Below are positions 42,352 to 50,960 of a stretch of 64,000 nt of DNA, piece after piece. The stretch is from the NCBI GenBank assembly GCA_023910675.1, contig JAAVWC010000008.1:1-64000 (forward strand), given 5' to 3'. The translations under genes were made by a program, and so were the position numbers. A model generated the notes under the pieces. That model saw only the letters and a list, made by a program, of their open reading frames with translations, was not told where the DNA came from and ran no database searches. The DNA is from Gemmatimonas sp. Its GTDB lineage: Bacteria; Gemmatimonadota; Gemmatimonadetes; Gemmatimonadales; Gemmatimonadaceae. Numbering within the stretch: position 1 is the stretch's first letter; each line of letters opens with the position of its first letter.

Positions 42352-43928
42352 CACCGGGCGCTGCTCACGGTGAGCGTCCCGCCCGCAATCATCGCCGCGA
42401 GCATGTCCTGCACGCGCTCTACCTCGCGTACCGGCACCGTGAAGTTGTTGGCGAGCATCGAGAAGAGCACGAGGCGCCCGTTCGCCGTGGTGACGTATCC
42501 GCTCAGCGATCGCGCCTTGTCGAGCGTCCCGGTCTTGGCCCGTACATTCCCCTGGGCTGGCGTATCGCGCATTCGGTTGCGAATGGTGCCGTCGACGCCG
42601 GCAATGGGCAGCGCGTCACGGAAGAGCGCGAAATGCGGCGACTGCCGCATGGTATCGAGCACCTTCACGAGTGCGCGCGGTGTCACGTAGTCATGTCGCG
42701 ACAGCCCACTGCCGTCGCGGTATGAAGCATCCGCCGTTGAAATTCCCCACGTCGCCAGCGTTCGCGCGCCAACGGCCTGTGCACTGTCGGCACTACCGCT
42801 CCCCGTCTGCACGAACCCGACGGTGCGAAAGAACAACTCGGCCATCTGGTTTTGCGAAGGCTTCTCCATGCGCCGCAACACGTCGGCGAAGTCCGGAGAC
42901 TCGATCACGTGCAACGTGTCGAGCGCGCGGCCCGCGGTATCACGCTTGGCAACGGCCTTGCCGCCGACCGCGATGCGCCGCGCCTGCAGTGACTCGTGCA
43001 ACGCCGCCATGAAGGCATCGGCCGGATGACGATATGCAACGGTAAGCGTGGTGCTGTCCCCCTCCGCCAACGTGCCGGTCACGACGAGCGTGTGGCCAAT
43101 GCTGTCGTATGCGGCCTCGAGGCGTGGGGCACGCGGCGTCCCCGCCACCGGCGTACGAGAACGCGAAATCGCCTCCACGCGAACGGCCGGATACCGAACG
43201 GTCGGTGAGGTCGTGACCTGTACGCGACTGCCTACCGCACCACCAGCCTTCACGTGCACGTACAGCTCGCCTTCGTTGAACATCAGTTCATCGATGGCCG
43301 CACTGTATGCCGCGTCGAAATCGTCGTACGCCCATCCATAGCCCGTCGTGAGTCCTGGCAGCGCATCACCCAACGGCAACACCCGCCCCGTAATCCGACG
43401 GATGCCCCGTGCTTCCAACGCCGCCAGAGCACCGTCGAACGCGCTGGCCGCCCGCCCGCCGCGCAATGTGTCGCTGATGCTCGGATCACCGCTCCCCAGC
43501 ACGTACACATTGCCTGCGAACGTCGCGCCACGCTGTGTGCCATGCAGCAGAACCGGTGTCCGCCAGCGGAACGATGGCCCCAGCAGCTGTGTGGCGATCG
43601 CTCCGGTCAGCAGCTTCTGGTTCGAGGCCGGCATGAACAAGCGGTCCGCGTCGTGCTCCACGAGCGTATCACCGGAGAGGGGATCGACGACCAGAATCCC
43701 CAATCGGGCGTTCCGCCACATGGGTGATGCGACAACCGAGTCGACGGTGTGTTGCAGCAGTTGTCGCAGCGTCGGTGCCGGTACCTCGGCGACCGGCATC
43801 ATCATCGGCGCGACCGGCTCAGAGCGGCGCGGTCCTACCGGCGCCTGCGTGGCGGGCGTTGCACACGCCGCGGCGGCGGCGAGCACGATGGCGGCGCGCA
43901 CGGCCGCCGAAAGCGAACGTGTCCTCAC
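42351..43928 (-). CDS. dacB: D-alanyl-D-alanine carboxypeptidase/endopeptidase (PBP4/DacB type)
   Basis: A 525-residue penicillin-binding protein of class C, MEROPS S13. The N-terminal hydrophobic stretch ends AAAAACATP, which could be a signal peptide or weak lipobox. Catalytic motifs: SxxK is FMPASNQKLLTG (Ser and Lys), SxN is PSQNQMAE and KTG is VRAKTGTLDKARSLSG. It trims D-Ala and cleaves peptide crosslinks in periplasmic peptidoglycan. Its start overlaps the QueD-like gene by 4 bases (ATGA) and its stop overlaps the moeA start. A cluster of L,D-transpeptidase and M15 peptidases lies on the other strand nearby. Confidence 0.93.
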   Translation of the reverse strand: MRTRSLSAAVRAAIVLAAAAACATPATQAPVGPRRSEPVAPMMMPVAEVPAPTLRQLLQHTVDSVVASPMWRNARLGILVVDPLSGDTLVEHDADRLFMPASNQKLLTGAIATQLLGPSFRWRTPVLLHGTQRGATFAGNVYVLGSGDPSISDTLRGGRAASAFDGALAALEARGIRRITGRVLPLGDALPGLTTGYGWAYDDFDAAYSAAIDELMFNEGELYVHVKAGGAVGSRVQVTTSPTVRYPAVRVEAISRSRTPVAGTPRAPRLEAAYDSIGHTLVVTGTLAEGDSTTLTVAYRHPADAFMAALHESLQARRIAVGGKAVAKRDTAGRALDTLHVIESPDFADVLRRMEKPSQNQMAELFFRTVGFVQTGSGSADSAQAVGARTLATWGISTADASYRDGSGLSRHDYVTPRALVKVLDTMRQSPHFALFRDALPIAGVDGTIRNRMRDTPAQGNVRAKTGTLDKARSLSGYVTTANGRLVLFSMLANNFTVPVREVERVQDMLAAMIAGGTLTVSSAR

Positions 43929-44353
43929 GCATCGACCTCGTAGCTGCTGCTCAACGTGGCGTCCTCGGCCAGGTGAACCTTGATGACGCGCGCCGTCGTG
44001 TGCGCGAGCGCGGACTGCACCCGTTCGCAGATGAATCGCGCGAGATTCTCACCGGTCGGAATCATCTTTCCATCGGCGAACTCCGGAACGTCGAGATTGA
44101 TATTCCGATGGTCAAACCGGTCGCGAACTTCGCGCTGCAGTACCTTGTCCAGAAACGCGAGGTCCACCAGAAATCCCGTCTCCTCGTCGACCGGCCCTGC
44201 CACTGTCACATCGCACACATACGTGTGCCCGTGGTAATTGGGGTGGGCACACGCGCCGAAGATTTCGGCGTTCTCCTGGTCGCTCCAGTCGGGCCTGCGG
44301 TAGCGGTGCGCCGCGGCGAACATCACGCGGCGGGTGAGTGACGTGCGCGGCAC
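43925..44353 (-). CDS. queD: 6-carboxy-/6-pyruvoyl-tetrahydropterin synthase family (QueD-like)
   Basis: A 142-residue protein of the PTPS fold. Zinc ligands: H in FAAAHRYR and the HGH of GACAHPNYHGHTYVCDV, with the catalytic Cys 8 residues earlier. FLVDLAFLDKVLQ and the DHRNINLD strand are family features, and the conserved Glu is in IPTGENLARFI. Its likely role is converting 7,8-dihydroneopterin triphosphate to 6-carboxytetrahydropterin, the second step of queuosine biosynthesis. It is translationally coupled to dacB and begins 7 bases after the beta-barrel gene. Other queuosine genes (queC, queE, queF) are not present here. Confidence 0.87.
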   Translation of the reverse strand: MPRTSLTRRVMFAAAHRYRRPDWSDQENAEIFGACAHPNYHGHTYVCDVTVAGPVDEETGFLVDLAFLDKVLQREVRDRFDHRNINLDVPEFADGKMIPTGENLARFICERVQSALAHTTARVIKVHLAEDATLSSSYEVDA

Positions 44354-44360
44354 GAGGCGA

Positions 44361-45071
44361 TTACCGGAACAGCGGTACGATTACGCCGGCCGACAACGAC
44401 CAGTTGCCACGCCACGCTTCACGGTTGCGTGTATCGGTAAGAATCGCGGTGGTATCCGCTGCGCGTACGAAGTACCGATCGGGATACTGATACTGCCACA
44501 AGAAATTGGTCGCATCGATCCGGACCTGCGGGCCGCGCCTGGGCAGATAGCGCAGGCTGAAGCCGTAATTGAAGGCGAACTTCGTGCCGAAGCGGTACCC
44601 GCCCGTATCGGCCGCGGCAAAATCGCTCACCAGCCCCGCGCCGCCGCTCACCGAGGGCATCAGTTGACGCCACGTCTTGCGGCCGGTGAGCGAGATATCG
44701 AGCCCGGCGTCCATGAGGTGCGTCGTCGCTCCCGGTGTGCCGATCTGCCGAGTGGCTTTGGGGTTCGTGGGTACCAGCAGCCGGCGCTCGCTCGGCGAGG
44801 CCATGTAGCGCGCAAACAACGACGCCGGACCACCCACACCGATTTCGTAGCGCAGTCCCGCAGTCCACGATGCCTTGGGGGCGACGTCGGCGAGATCGCG
44901 CTTGACGGCCAGCCAACCCCCAAGCACCGAGAGCGACTGTCCAATCTTGAAATCTTCGTAGGGGCTGGCGGCGGGCAGATGACCCACCTGCGCCTGGGCT
45001 GCAACGGGAGATAACGTGACCACCGTGGCGGCGAACGCGACGGTGAAAGAGTTGGTGAAGAGAGCGCGCAT
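44361..45071 (-). CDS. Predicted outer-membrane beta-barrel protein
   Basis: A 236-residue secreted protein. The signal peptide ends VAAQAQVG. The mature sequence is beta-strand patterned (ASWTAGLRYEIGVGGPASLF, YRFGTKFAFNYGFSLRYL, WSLSAGVIVPLFR) and ends in an aromatic/hydrophobic strand, fitting a 10-strand outer-membrane barrel. I do not recognise the family. The start codon overlaps the gpmI stop (TGATG), placing it in the gpmI-to-methyltransferase operon. Its link to glycolysis or cell-wall genes is unclear. Confidence 0.7.
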   Translation of the reverse strand: MRALFTNSFTVAFAATVVTLSPVAAQAQVGHLPAASPYEDFKIGQSLSVLGGWLAVKRDLADVAPKASWTAGLRYEIGVGGPASLFARYMASPSERRLLVPTNPKATRQIGTPGATTHLMDAGLDISLTGRKTWRQLMPSVSGGAGLVSDFAAADTGGYRFGTKFAFNYGFSLRYLPRRGPQVRIDATNFLWQYQYPDRYFVRAADTTAILTDTRNREAWRGNWSLSAGVIVPLFR

Positions 45072-46630
45072 CAGGACTGGATAGCGGATGTGCGGTCGCG
45101 CAGATCGCGACCGGTGATTTCGGGAGGCAGCGAGAGACCGAGCAGGGCCAAGGCGGTCGGCCCCACGTCGCAGAGGGCACCACCGGTCCGCAGCGGTACC
45201 GTTTCCTCAGGGTCGAGGACCACGAGCGGCACGGGGTTGGTGGTGTGCGCTGTATGCGGCTGATGCGTCACCGGATCGACCATCACATCGGCGTTGCCAT
45301 GATCAGCCGTGATGATCAGCTTGGCGCCGCTCTGTGCGGCCGCATCGAGAATGCGGCCGAGGCAGGTGTCCACCGTTTCCGCCGCCGCGATGGCCGCGGG
45401 CAATGAGCCGGTGTGTCCCACCATGTCGGTATTGGCAAAATTGCACAGCATGAAGTCGTGCGTCCGGTTGGCCAGGGCGTCGCACAAGATGTCGCAGATA
45501 CCGCCAGCGCTCATCTCGGGCTGCAAGTCGTAGGTGGCCACCTTGGGGCTCGGCACCATCTTGCGCTCTTCTCCCGGGAACGGATGCTCATGCCCGCCAT
45601 TGAAGAAGAAGGTCACATGCGGATACTTCTCGGTCTCGGCCGTGCGCAGCTGCGTGAGCCCGGCGTTGGCAATCACTTCGCCAACGAGGTGGTGCATCGA
45701 CTGTGGTGCGAAGGCAATCGGGAACGGAAACGTGTCGTCGTACTGCGTCATGGTGCTGATGTGTACCAGCGGACGCGGTCCCGTATCGAAGCCGGTGAAG
45801 TCCGGCAGCGCGAGCGCGCGCAACGACTGGCGCATGCGATCGCTCCGGAAGTTGAAGCAGATCAACGCATCACCGTCGCGCATCGGGGCGAGCGCGTGCC
45901 CGTCCGCATCGGCCATGACCCACGGCTTCACGAATTCGTCCTGCACGCCGGCATCGTACGAACGCTGCAGTGCCGCCACGGCGTCCGTCTCCACCGGGGC
46001 ATTGCCGCGCACCGCCGCCTCATACCACAACCCCGTGCGCTCCCACCGGTTGTCGCGATCCATGCCATAGTAGCGGCCGCTCACGCTGGCCAGCTGCGCC
46101 TTGCCGGCCATGCGCGACAGGGTGGTCCGCAGGAAGGCCATGCCGCTGGTGGGCGGTGTATCGCGCCCATCGAGCATGGCGTGCAGCACGACGCGTGGGA
46201 CCTGTTGCTGCGCGGCCAGCTCCACCAGCGCAAATAGATGTTCGTCGAGCGCGTGGACCCCGCCGTCTCCGAGCAGTCCCAGAAGATGGAGTGTGCCATT
46301 GTTGAAGCGAACATGCTCGCACGCGGCCACCAGCGTGGGGTTCGCGAAGAAGCCACCGTCGTCGATGGCGCTGCCGATGCGCACCAGGTCCTGCATCACC
46401 ACACGCCCGGCACCGAGATTGAGGTGCCCTACCTCACTGTTCCCCATCTGGCCTTCGGGCAAGCCTACTGCCTTGCCCGATGCCGTGAGTAATGTGCGTG
46501 AGGGATGGGACCAGATACGGTCCCAGTTGGGCGTATTGGCCAGACAGATCGCGTTGGCCTCGCAATCTTCGCGATAGCCCCAACCGTCCAGAATGATCAG
46601 GGCAACGGCGCGGTCTACACGTGCAGACAT
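45071..46630 (-). CDS. gpmI: 2,3-bisphosphoglycerate-independent phosphoglycerate mutase
   Basis: A 519-residue two-manganese iPGM that interconverts 3- and 2-phosphoglycerate. I chose the ATG at 46630 because the protein then begins MSARVDRAVALIILDGWGYR, the family N-terminus with metal-binding Asp (D15). The phosphoserine nucleophile is S65 in GQMGNSEVGHLNLGAGRVV. The metal-site blocks ADHGNADVMVDPVTHQPHTA and NFANTDMVGHTG are intact. Usual length is about 510. It is the first gene of a tightly coupled minus-strand operon. Confidence 0.96.
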   Translation of the reverse strand: MSARVDRAVALIILDGWGYREDCEANAICLANTPNWDRIWSHPSRTLLTASGKAVGLPEGQMGNSEVGHLNLGAGRVVMQDLVRIGSAIDDGGFFANPTLVAACEHVRFNNGTLHLLGLLGDGGVHALDEHLFALVELAAQQQVPRVVLHAMLDGRDTPPTSGMAFLRTTLSRMAGKAQLASVSGRYYGMDRDNRWERTGLWYEAAVRGNAPVETDAVAALQRSYDAGVQDEFVKPWVMADADGHALAPMRDGDALICFNFRSDRMRQSLRALALPDFTGFDTGPRPLVHISTMTQYDDTFPFPIAFAPQSMHHLVGEVIANAGLTQLRTAETEKYPHVTFFFNGGHEHPFPGEERKMVPSPKVATYDLQPEMSAGGICDILCDALANRTHDFMLCNFANTDMVGHTGSLPAAIAAAETVDTCLGRILDAAAQSGAKLIITADHGNADVMVDPVTHQPHTAHTTNPVPLVVLDPEETVPLRTGGALCDVGPTALALLGLSLPPEITGRDLRDRTSAIQS

Positions 46631-46705
46631 CGGTCTCCGGGGTATGCTTCTGATGCGAGCGTCTCTCTGGGAACGCAGCCGCTGCAATCTAAACCCCGCT
46701 TACCC

Positions 46706-47365
46706 ATGCGTGTTCGGCGTCGTACCGTGCTGTTGACACTGCTGTTGGTGGCCTTGGTGGCCCTCGATGGTTTGCTGCTGGTCCGCCAGGGGCGGTATCG
46801 CGCGGAAACGGCGCGTCTCCGCGCCGGCATGACCGACCTCGAACGCACCAGGAACGACGCCATTCTGGCGGCCGACGCCGCCCGGGCGGTGCTCATGATC
46901 GAGGTCATGCGGCGGCAGGCCCAAGGCGACGACGCCATCCATCTGGCTGTGAACACCGATTCGGGATTTGTGGCGCTCGACCGCGGCGGCGCCCGGCTCC
47001 GCACCATGCCGGCGCAGATCGGGCCGGAACGTCGGGTCGGCACCCCCCCTGACACGCTCCGGGCCGTCGTGCCCCGAGGCGTTCGTGCCATCGAGCGCCT
47101 GCTGACCGCCGCCGATGCCTACCCGCTGCCGCCTTGGCTCTGGGCTGACCGCGGACTGCCGGTACCGACCTCGCTCGCCGAGCCCGGCTGGACCGGCAAC
47201 GACGCCATCGTGACGACTGGCGGCACCTTGCTCTACTCGATGCCGTCGGTCGGTCCGCTGGCGGACAACGGCTACGTGATGCCGGGCGCCATCCGGCTCG
47301 CGGCGGCCGATCTCAAGGCCGTGCGCAAGAATCTTTCGACCGGAACCCGGGTCTACTTCTACTAA
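46706..47365 (+). CDS. Inactive YkuD-like protein (L,D-transpeptidase pseudoenzyme)
   Basis: A 219-residue protein, ATG at 46706. A basic start and one membrane segment (TVLLTLLLVALVALDGLLLV) precede a short coiled coil (about 30-70). The rest aligns by eye with the next gene, an L,D-transpeptidase: VNTDSGFVALDRGGARL resembles its VSITDRRVWYKRGDSV, and the ends match (TGTRVYFY versus VGTPVFIY). At the catalytic site the active enzyme has SHGCVRL; here it reads MPGAIRL (192-198), so the nucleophile Cys and the His are gone but Gly, Arg and Leu remain. I infer a catalytically dead paralogue. Its TAA overlaps the ATG of the active copy, implying coupled translation. Confidence 0.7.
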   Translation: MRVRRRTVLLTLLLVALVALDGLLLVRQGRYRAETARLRAGMTDLERTRNDAILAADAARAVLMIEVMRRQAQGDDAIHLAVNTDSGFVALDRGGARLRTMPAQIGPERRVGTPPDTLRAVVPRGVRAIERLLTAADAYPLPPWLWADRGLPVPTSLAEPGWTGNDAIVTTGGTLLYSMPSVGPLADNGYVMPGAIRLAAADLKAVRKNLSTGTRVYFY

Positions 47366-48270
47366 TGCCCTCCCGTGGATCGCCCTTGCCCGCCGCGTCG
47401 TCGACGGCCCGGTCCCCCCGCCTCCAGCGCCGTGGCTGGCGTGGGGCGCCGTTGTGGCTCCTCGCGCTCACGACCCTCGTGGCGCTGCATACGGCCTGGG
47501 TGGGCTATCACACGGTGCGCACCCGCTTCGAGCGCGACGTGGCCCGACTGGTATTCAACGACAACTCCGAAGCCATCGAAGCGGCGGTACTGCAGGCGGC
47601 GAAAGGGAATGACCGGCTGCGCGCCGAGCTCTCGGCGTCGCCGCCCCCACCGCCAGCCGACTCGTCGTACCTCGTCGTCTCGATCACCGACCGCCGAGTC
47701 TGGTACAAGCGCGGGGACAGTGTGCTTTTCACCGCTCCGGTGGCCACGGGGTCCGGCAAGCAGCTCGTGGTGAACGGCGGGGCCAAGGTCCTTCGGTTCG
47801 AGACGCCGCGCGGTCGCCTCGTGGTGCAGCGCCGCGACTCGGCGCCGGCATGGATTCCCCCCGACTGGCACTACCAGGAACAGGCCAACAAGCGGCGGCT
47901 CGGGCTGACCCAGCTGGTCCGCGGTAAACCCATTCCCCTGCGCGATGGCGGCCAGCTCACCGTCCGGGGGAACGACGTGGTGCGGGTGGACCGTGACGGG
48001 ACGGTGCGCGCCCTGAGCGCCGCCGACGGGCGCGAGATCGTCGCCGACGGCAAAATCATCATTCCTCCATATGGAACGAACCAGCGAAAGTACGGGGGGG
48101 TGCTCGGGAGCTTTCGGCTGTACTTGGGAGACGGCTACGCGCTCCATGGCACGAACAACCCCAAATCGGTGGGGCAGGCGGTGAGCCACGGATGCGTGCG
48201 ATTGCGGAACGAAGACATCGCGGAGCTGTACCACCGCGTAGTCGTCGGCACTCCAGTTTTCATCTACTGA
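47365..48270 (+). CDS. L,D-transpeptidase (YkuD family), membrane-anchored
   Basis: A 301-residue cell-wall enzyme that makes 3-3 crosslinks or attaches proteins to peptidoglycan. The N-terminus is basic, followed by one membrane segment (GAPLWLLALTTLVALHTAWV, about 31-50). The YkuD domain (about 100-300) contains ALHGTNNPKSVGQAVSHGCV, with catalytic C277 and H275, followed by RLRNEDIAELYHRV. The upstream partner is its inactive paralogue, fused by a TAATG overlap. Two M15 carboxypeptidases follow, which could prepare or recycle stem peptides. Substrate choice is not visible. Confidence 0.9.
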   Translation: MPSRGSPLPAASSTARSPRLQRRGWRGAPLWLLALTTLVALHTAWVGYHTVRTRFERDVARLVFNDNSEAIEAAVLQAAKGNDRLRAELSASPPPPPADSSYLVVSITDRRVWYKRGDSVLFTAPVATGSGKQLVVNGGAKVLRFETPRGRLVVQRRDSAPAWIPPDWHYQEQANKRRLGLTQLVRGKPIPLRDGGQLTVRGNDVVRVDRDGTVRALSAADGREIVADGKIIIPPYGTNQRKYGGVLGSFRLYLGDGYALHGTNNPKSVGQAVSHGCVRLRNEDIAELYHRVVVGTPVFIY

Positions 48271-48321
48271 TCTGACAATCAGTTACCGATGAGATTTGCC
48301 TGAGCCGCTCATCACCGTCGG

Positions 48322-49470
48322 GTGAGCGCACGAGTCCGAGTTGGCTATATTTCCAGAACGGGCGTTTGGTCGTCTGACTTGGGGGGCGCCGGGAACCTGC
48401 GGCCCCGGGTTCCGCTGCCTCTTGGCGTGCGACCGATTGCCACACCCGACATCGTGACCCAGACCCCTTCTGGCGCTTCGGCGTCTTCTTCGCGCATTGC
48501 GCGCCCAACTCGCACCCGTCGTGCCCGCCGCCGCGCCAGCGTCGTCGCGGGCTTCGTCGTGGTCGCGGGTCTCGTGGCGTTTGTTCGCCCGGCCGGTACG
48601 ATTGCGGCCTCGCCCGCGTTCGGCCGTACCTCGCGCGCCGTGACCACGGCCGCAACGGGTTCCGTTCCCGTCCCGTTTCCGGGGCTCGATTCCCTGCGTG
48701 GTGTCAGCCGCAAGCTCCGCGCGCGTTTTCTGGCGCCGCAGCGTGCGGCGGCCGTGCCCGTGCTTCGCGAGTATTTCGGCGACTCGGCGGCCACCCGCGC
48801 CGGTGTGTACGCGGCTGACGACTCTGCGGGCGCCTTCCACTTCATCACCATGCGCCCGTTCGCCGACAAGGTGAAGGGACGTATCGGGAGCTACCGGATC
48901 GGGTTCTTCCCGGCCGAACACCGCGGCGCGCGGAGCGCCTCGTACAGGAACCCCGAAGGCTTTCTCGAGGTGACGGCCAACAACGCCGATACGCCCATCT
49001 CCGAGCATTTCCGCCTGCGCGATTTCCTGACGAAGGACCAGGGCACCGTGTGGCCCAAGTATCTCGTGCTGCGTGAACCGCTCATCGACAAGCTCGAGCT
49101 GGTGTTGTCCGAACTGCAGCAAACGGGCGTCGCGGCGTCTCGCCTCCGCGTCATGTCGGGCTTCCGCACGCCGCAGTACAACGCGCAGGGCGTAGGCGCC
49201 GGTGGTCGTGTTCAGGACAGCCGCCATCAGTATGGCGACGCCGCCGATGTGTACGTCGTGAGTGGCGCGCGTGATTGGATGACCGATCTCAATCGCGACG
49301 GGCGAGTGGATACCGGTGATGCCCGGGTGCTGGCGGCGGTTGCCGCGCGCGTCGAGCAGCGTCATCCGGAACTCGTCGGCGGTATCGGCGTGTATCCAGC
49401 CACCGGGGCGCATGGCCCGTTCGTACACATTGACGTGCGCGGGACGCGTGCGCGGTGGGGACCGCTGTGA
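48322..49470 (+). CDS. M15-family D,D/L,D-carboxypeptidase, membrane-anchored (1)
   Basis: A 382-residue peptidase. The start is uncertain: the first about 45 residues are poor in family features, and GTG codons at 48427 or 48454 would also give a protein with the basic stretch and membrane segment (ASVVAGFVVVAGLVAFVRPA). The zinc domain has SGFRTPQYNAQGVG, then DSRHQYGDAADVYV (SxHxxGxAxD) and a final HIDVRG. Between them is DLNRDGRVDTGDA, an EF-hand-like calcium loop. It belongs to the peptidase M15 (DUF882-like) group that trims peptidoglycan peptides. It follows the L,D-transpeptidase by 51 bases, with a paralogue next. Confidence 0.82.
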   Translation: MSARVRVGYISRTGVWSSDLGGAGNLRPRVPLPLGVRPIATPDIVTQTPSGASASSSRIARPTRTRRARRRASVVAGFVVVAGLVAFVRPAGTIAASPAFGRTSRAVTTAATGSVPVPFPGLDSLRGVSRKLRARFLAPQRAAAVPVLREYFGDSAATRAGVYAADDSAGAFHFITMRPFADKVKGRIGSYRIGFFPAEHRGARSASYRNPEGFLEVTANNADTPISEHFRLRDFLTKDQGTVWPKYLVLREPLIDKLELVLSELQQTGVAASRLRVMSGFRTPQYNAQGVGAGGRVQDSRHQYGDAADVYVVSGARDWMTDLNRDGRVDTGDARVLAAVAARVEQRHPELVGGIGVYPATGAHGPFVHIDVRGTRARWGPL

Positions 49471-49480
49471 GCGTGCGCCC

Positions 49481-50473
49481 ATGATGCAACGTCGAACCGC
49501 CCTGCTGCTCAGCGGGCTCGTTGCGATTACGGCGGCGCTCATCTACCAGCCACCCGGGGAGTTGCTCGCCGGGTCGTCGGCCGACAGCTATCGCCGCGCG
49601 GTGCCGCGTGTCGCCGCCGCGACTTCGCTCAAGGGGAGTAGCGGCGAAGTCCGCATGCACTTCGTGCGTGCCGGCGAACGCGTCGCCTTCCCGCTCGAGA
49701 TCCGTGGTGTCTCCGGCACGTTGGGGGTGCGCTATCAGTGGGTGCAGGTCGGCAGCGGGGAATCGGTCGACGTCATGCGACCGCTCGATGGTGACACCCT
49801 ACTCGCGCCCCTCACGCCGGGCTTCTACGAACTCTCGATCGTCGGCAACGGTGTCACGCAGCGTATCGACGAGCCGCGGCTGGCTGTCATCCTCCCCTTC
49901 GAACTCAAGTTGGGGAGCACGCTCAACGGGTATCAGATCGGTCGCTATCCCGGCGAATGGTCGCGCGATGAACAGGCCGAGCGCCCGTCGGGCTTTGCCG
50001 AAGTGCGCGAAGAACATCTCGATCTGCCGCTCACCAAGCACCTCAAGGTGCGCGACTTCATCACGCACGATCGCCAGACCATCTGGCCCAAGTACGTGGC
50101 CGTCGACCCTCGCGTGCTCGACAAGATCGAATTGGTGTTGCGTGAACTCGCACGGCGCCGCGGGGAAGAGCAGGCCTCGTTTACGCTCGAAGTGCACAGC
50201 GGATTCCGGACGCCGCTGCACAACGCGGGGGTCGAAGGCTCAGCACGCGATTCCCGCCACTTGTACGGCGATGCGGCGGACGTCGCGATCGATGCCGACG
50301 GCGACGGACAGCTCACATTGTTCGACGCGTACCGGGTGGAGCAGGCCGTCGATTGGGTGGAGCGGTTGCATCCCGAGCTCGCCGGCGGGCTTGGTGTCTA
50401 CAGCAGCCGCCGTTTCGCGACCCCGTATTGCCATATCGACGCGCGCGGTGAACGGAAACGTTGGCGTGGTTGA
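49481..50473 (+). CDS. M15-family carboxypeptidase (2), paralogue of the preceding gene
   Basis: A 330-residue protein from an ATG 10 bases after the previous stop. The N-terminus is a signal/anchor (RRTALLLSGLVAITAALIYQ). A beta-rich domain (about 60-150) is specific to this copy. The zinc domain shows HSGFRTPLHNAG, ARDSRHLYGDAADVAI and CHIDARGERKRW, the same SxHxxGxAxD-H layout as its neighbour. The acidic loop DADGDGQLTLFDA occupies the same place as in the paralogue. DLPLTKHLKVRDFITHDRQT is shared with copy 1, so the two arose by duplication. Expected role: periplasmic peptidoglycan peptide hydrolysis beside the L,D-transpeptidase. Confidence 0.85.
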   Translation: MMQRRTALLLSGLVAITAALIYQPPGELLAGSSADSYRRAVPRVAAATSLKGSSGEVRMHFVRAGERVAFPLEIRGVSGTLGVRYQWVQVGSGESVDVMRPLDGDTLLAPLTPGFYELSIVGNGVTQRIDEPRLAVILPFELKLGSTLNGYQIGRYPGEWSRDEQAERPSGFAEVREEHLDLPLTKHLKVRDFITHDRQTIWPKYVAVDPRVLDKIELVLRELARRRGEEQASFTLEVHSGFRTPLHNAGVEGSARDSRHLYGDAADVAIDADGDGQLTLFDAYRVEQAVDWVERLHPELAGGLGVYSSRRFATPYCHIDARGERKRWRG

Positions 50474-50503
50474 TCCCGTAGGGCGTGCCAGGAGGAGCCT
50501 ACC

Positions 50504-50950
50504 ATGAATCCGTACGTCCGCGATCGTATCAACCGCAAGCTCGAGACGCTTTCCGATGAGCGTCTCTATCAGATCCTCGACTACGTCGAGTTTCTCGAAT
50601 CGAAGTACGGCGAGAAGCCGGCGCCGGTCACCAACGTTTTTCAGAAGTTCACCGATGGCGTGGAAGACACGCTGCGCGCCGGTGGACTTGCGGCGGGCAC
50701 GGTGGTGGAAGCCGTCGGCTTCCTCAACAAAGCTATGGGCGTCCTGAACAACGTCGCCCAGACTACAAAGACCGTTGCCACGGATGTGGTGAGCACGGCG
50801 CGTACGGTTGCCGACCAGATCGGCGCACCACCGCCGGGCACGCAACCTGCGCCGCAGGCGAGTACTCCGGTGCCGCCGGCGGACCCGTCGACGGGTCAGC
50901 CGCCCGCAGGGCAGCCCCCAGCGTCACCACCGCCAAGTTCCCCTGCCTGA
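50504..50950 (+). CDS. Small protein with helical N-terminus and Pro-rich tail
   Basis: A 148-residue protein with a strong ribosome binding site (AGGAGGAG, about 6 bases before the ATG). The first 40 residues, RKLETLSDERLYQILDYVEF followed by LESKYG, resemble the DUF2281-type helix pair. A mostly helical, amphipathic middle follows (about 45-105), then a low-complexity Pro/Ala/Gln tail (about 106-148). No signal peptide is seen. The function is unknown. It lies between the peptidoglycan cluster and a DUF1232 membrane protein on the same strand. Confidence 0.7.
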   Translation: MNPYVRDRINRKLETLSDERLYQILDYVEFLESKYGEKPAPVTNVFQKFTDGVEDTLRAGGLAAGTVVEAVGFLNKAMGVLNNVAQTTKTVATDVVSTARTVADQIGAPPPGTQPAPQASTPVPPADPSTGQPPAGQPPASPPPSSPA

Positions 50951-50960
50951 GACTCCTCGC

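Noticed and set aside
48275-48300. CAGTTACCGAT matching part of the palindromic repeat arm
   Set aside because: Only about 12 bases match, with no fold-back partner, so it is probably chance.
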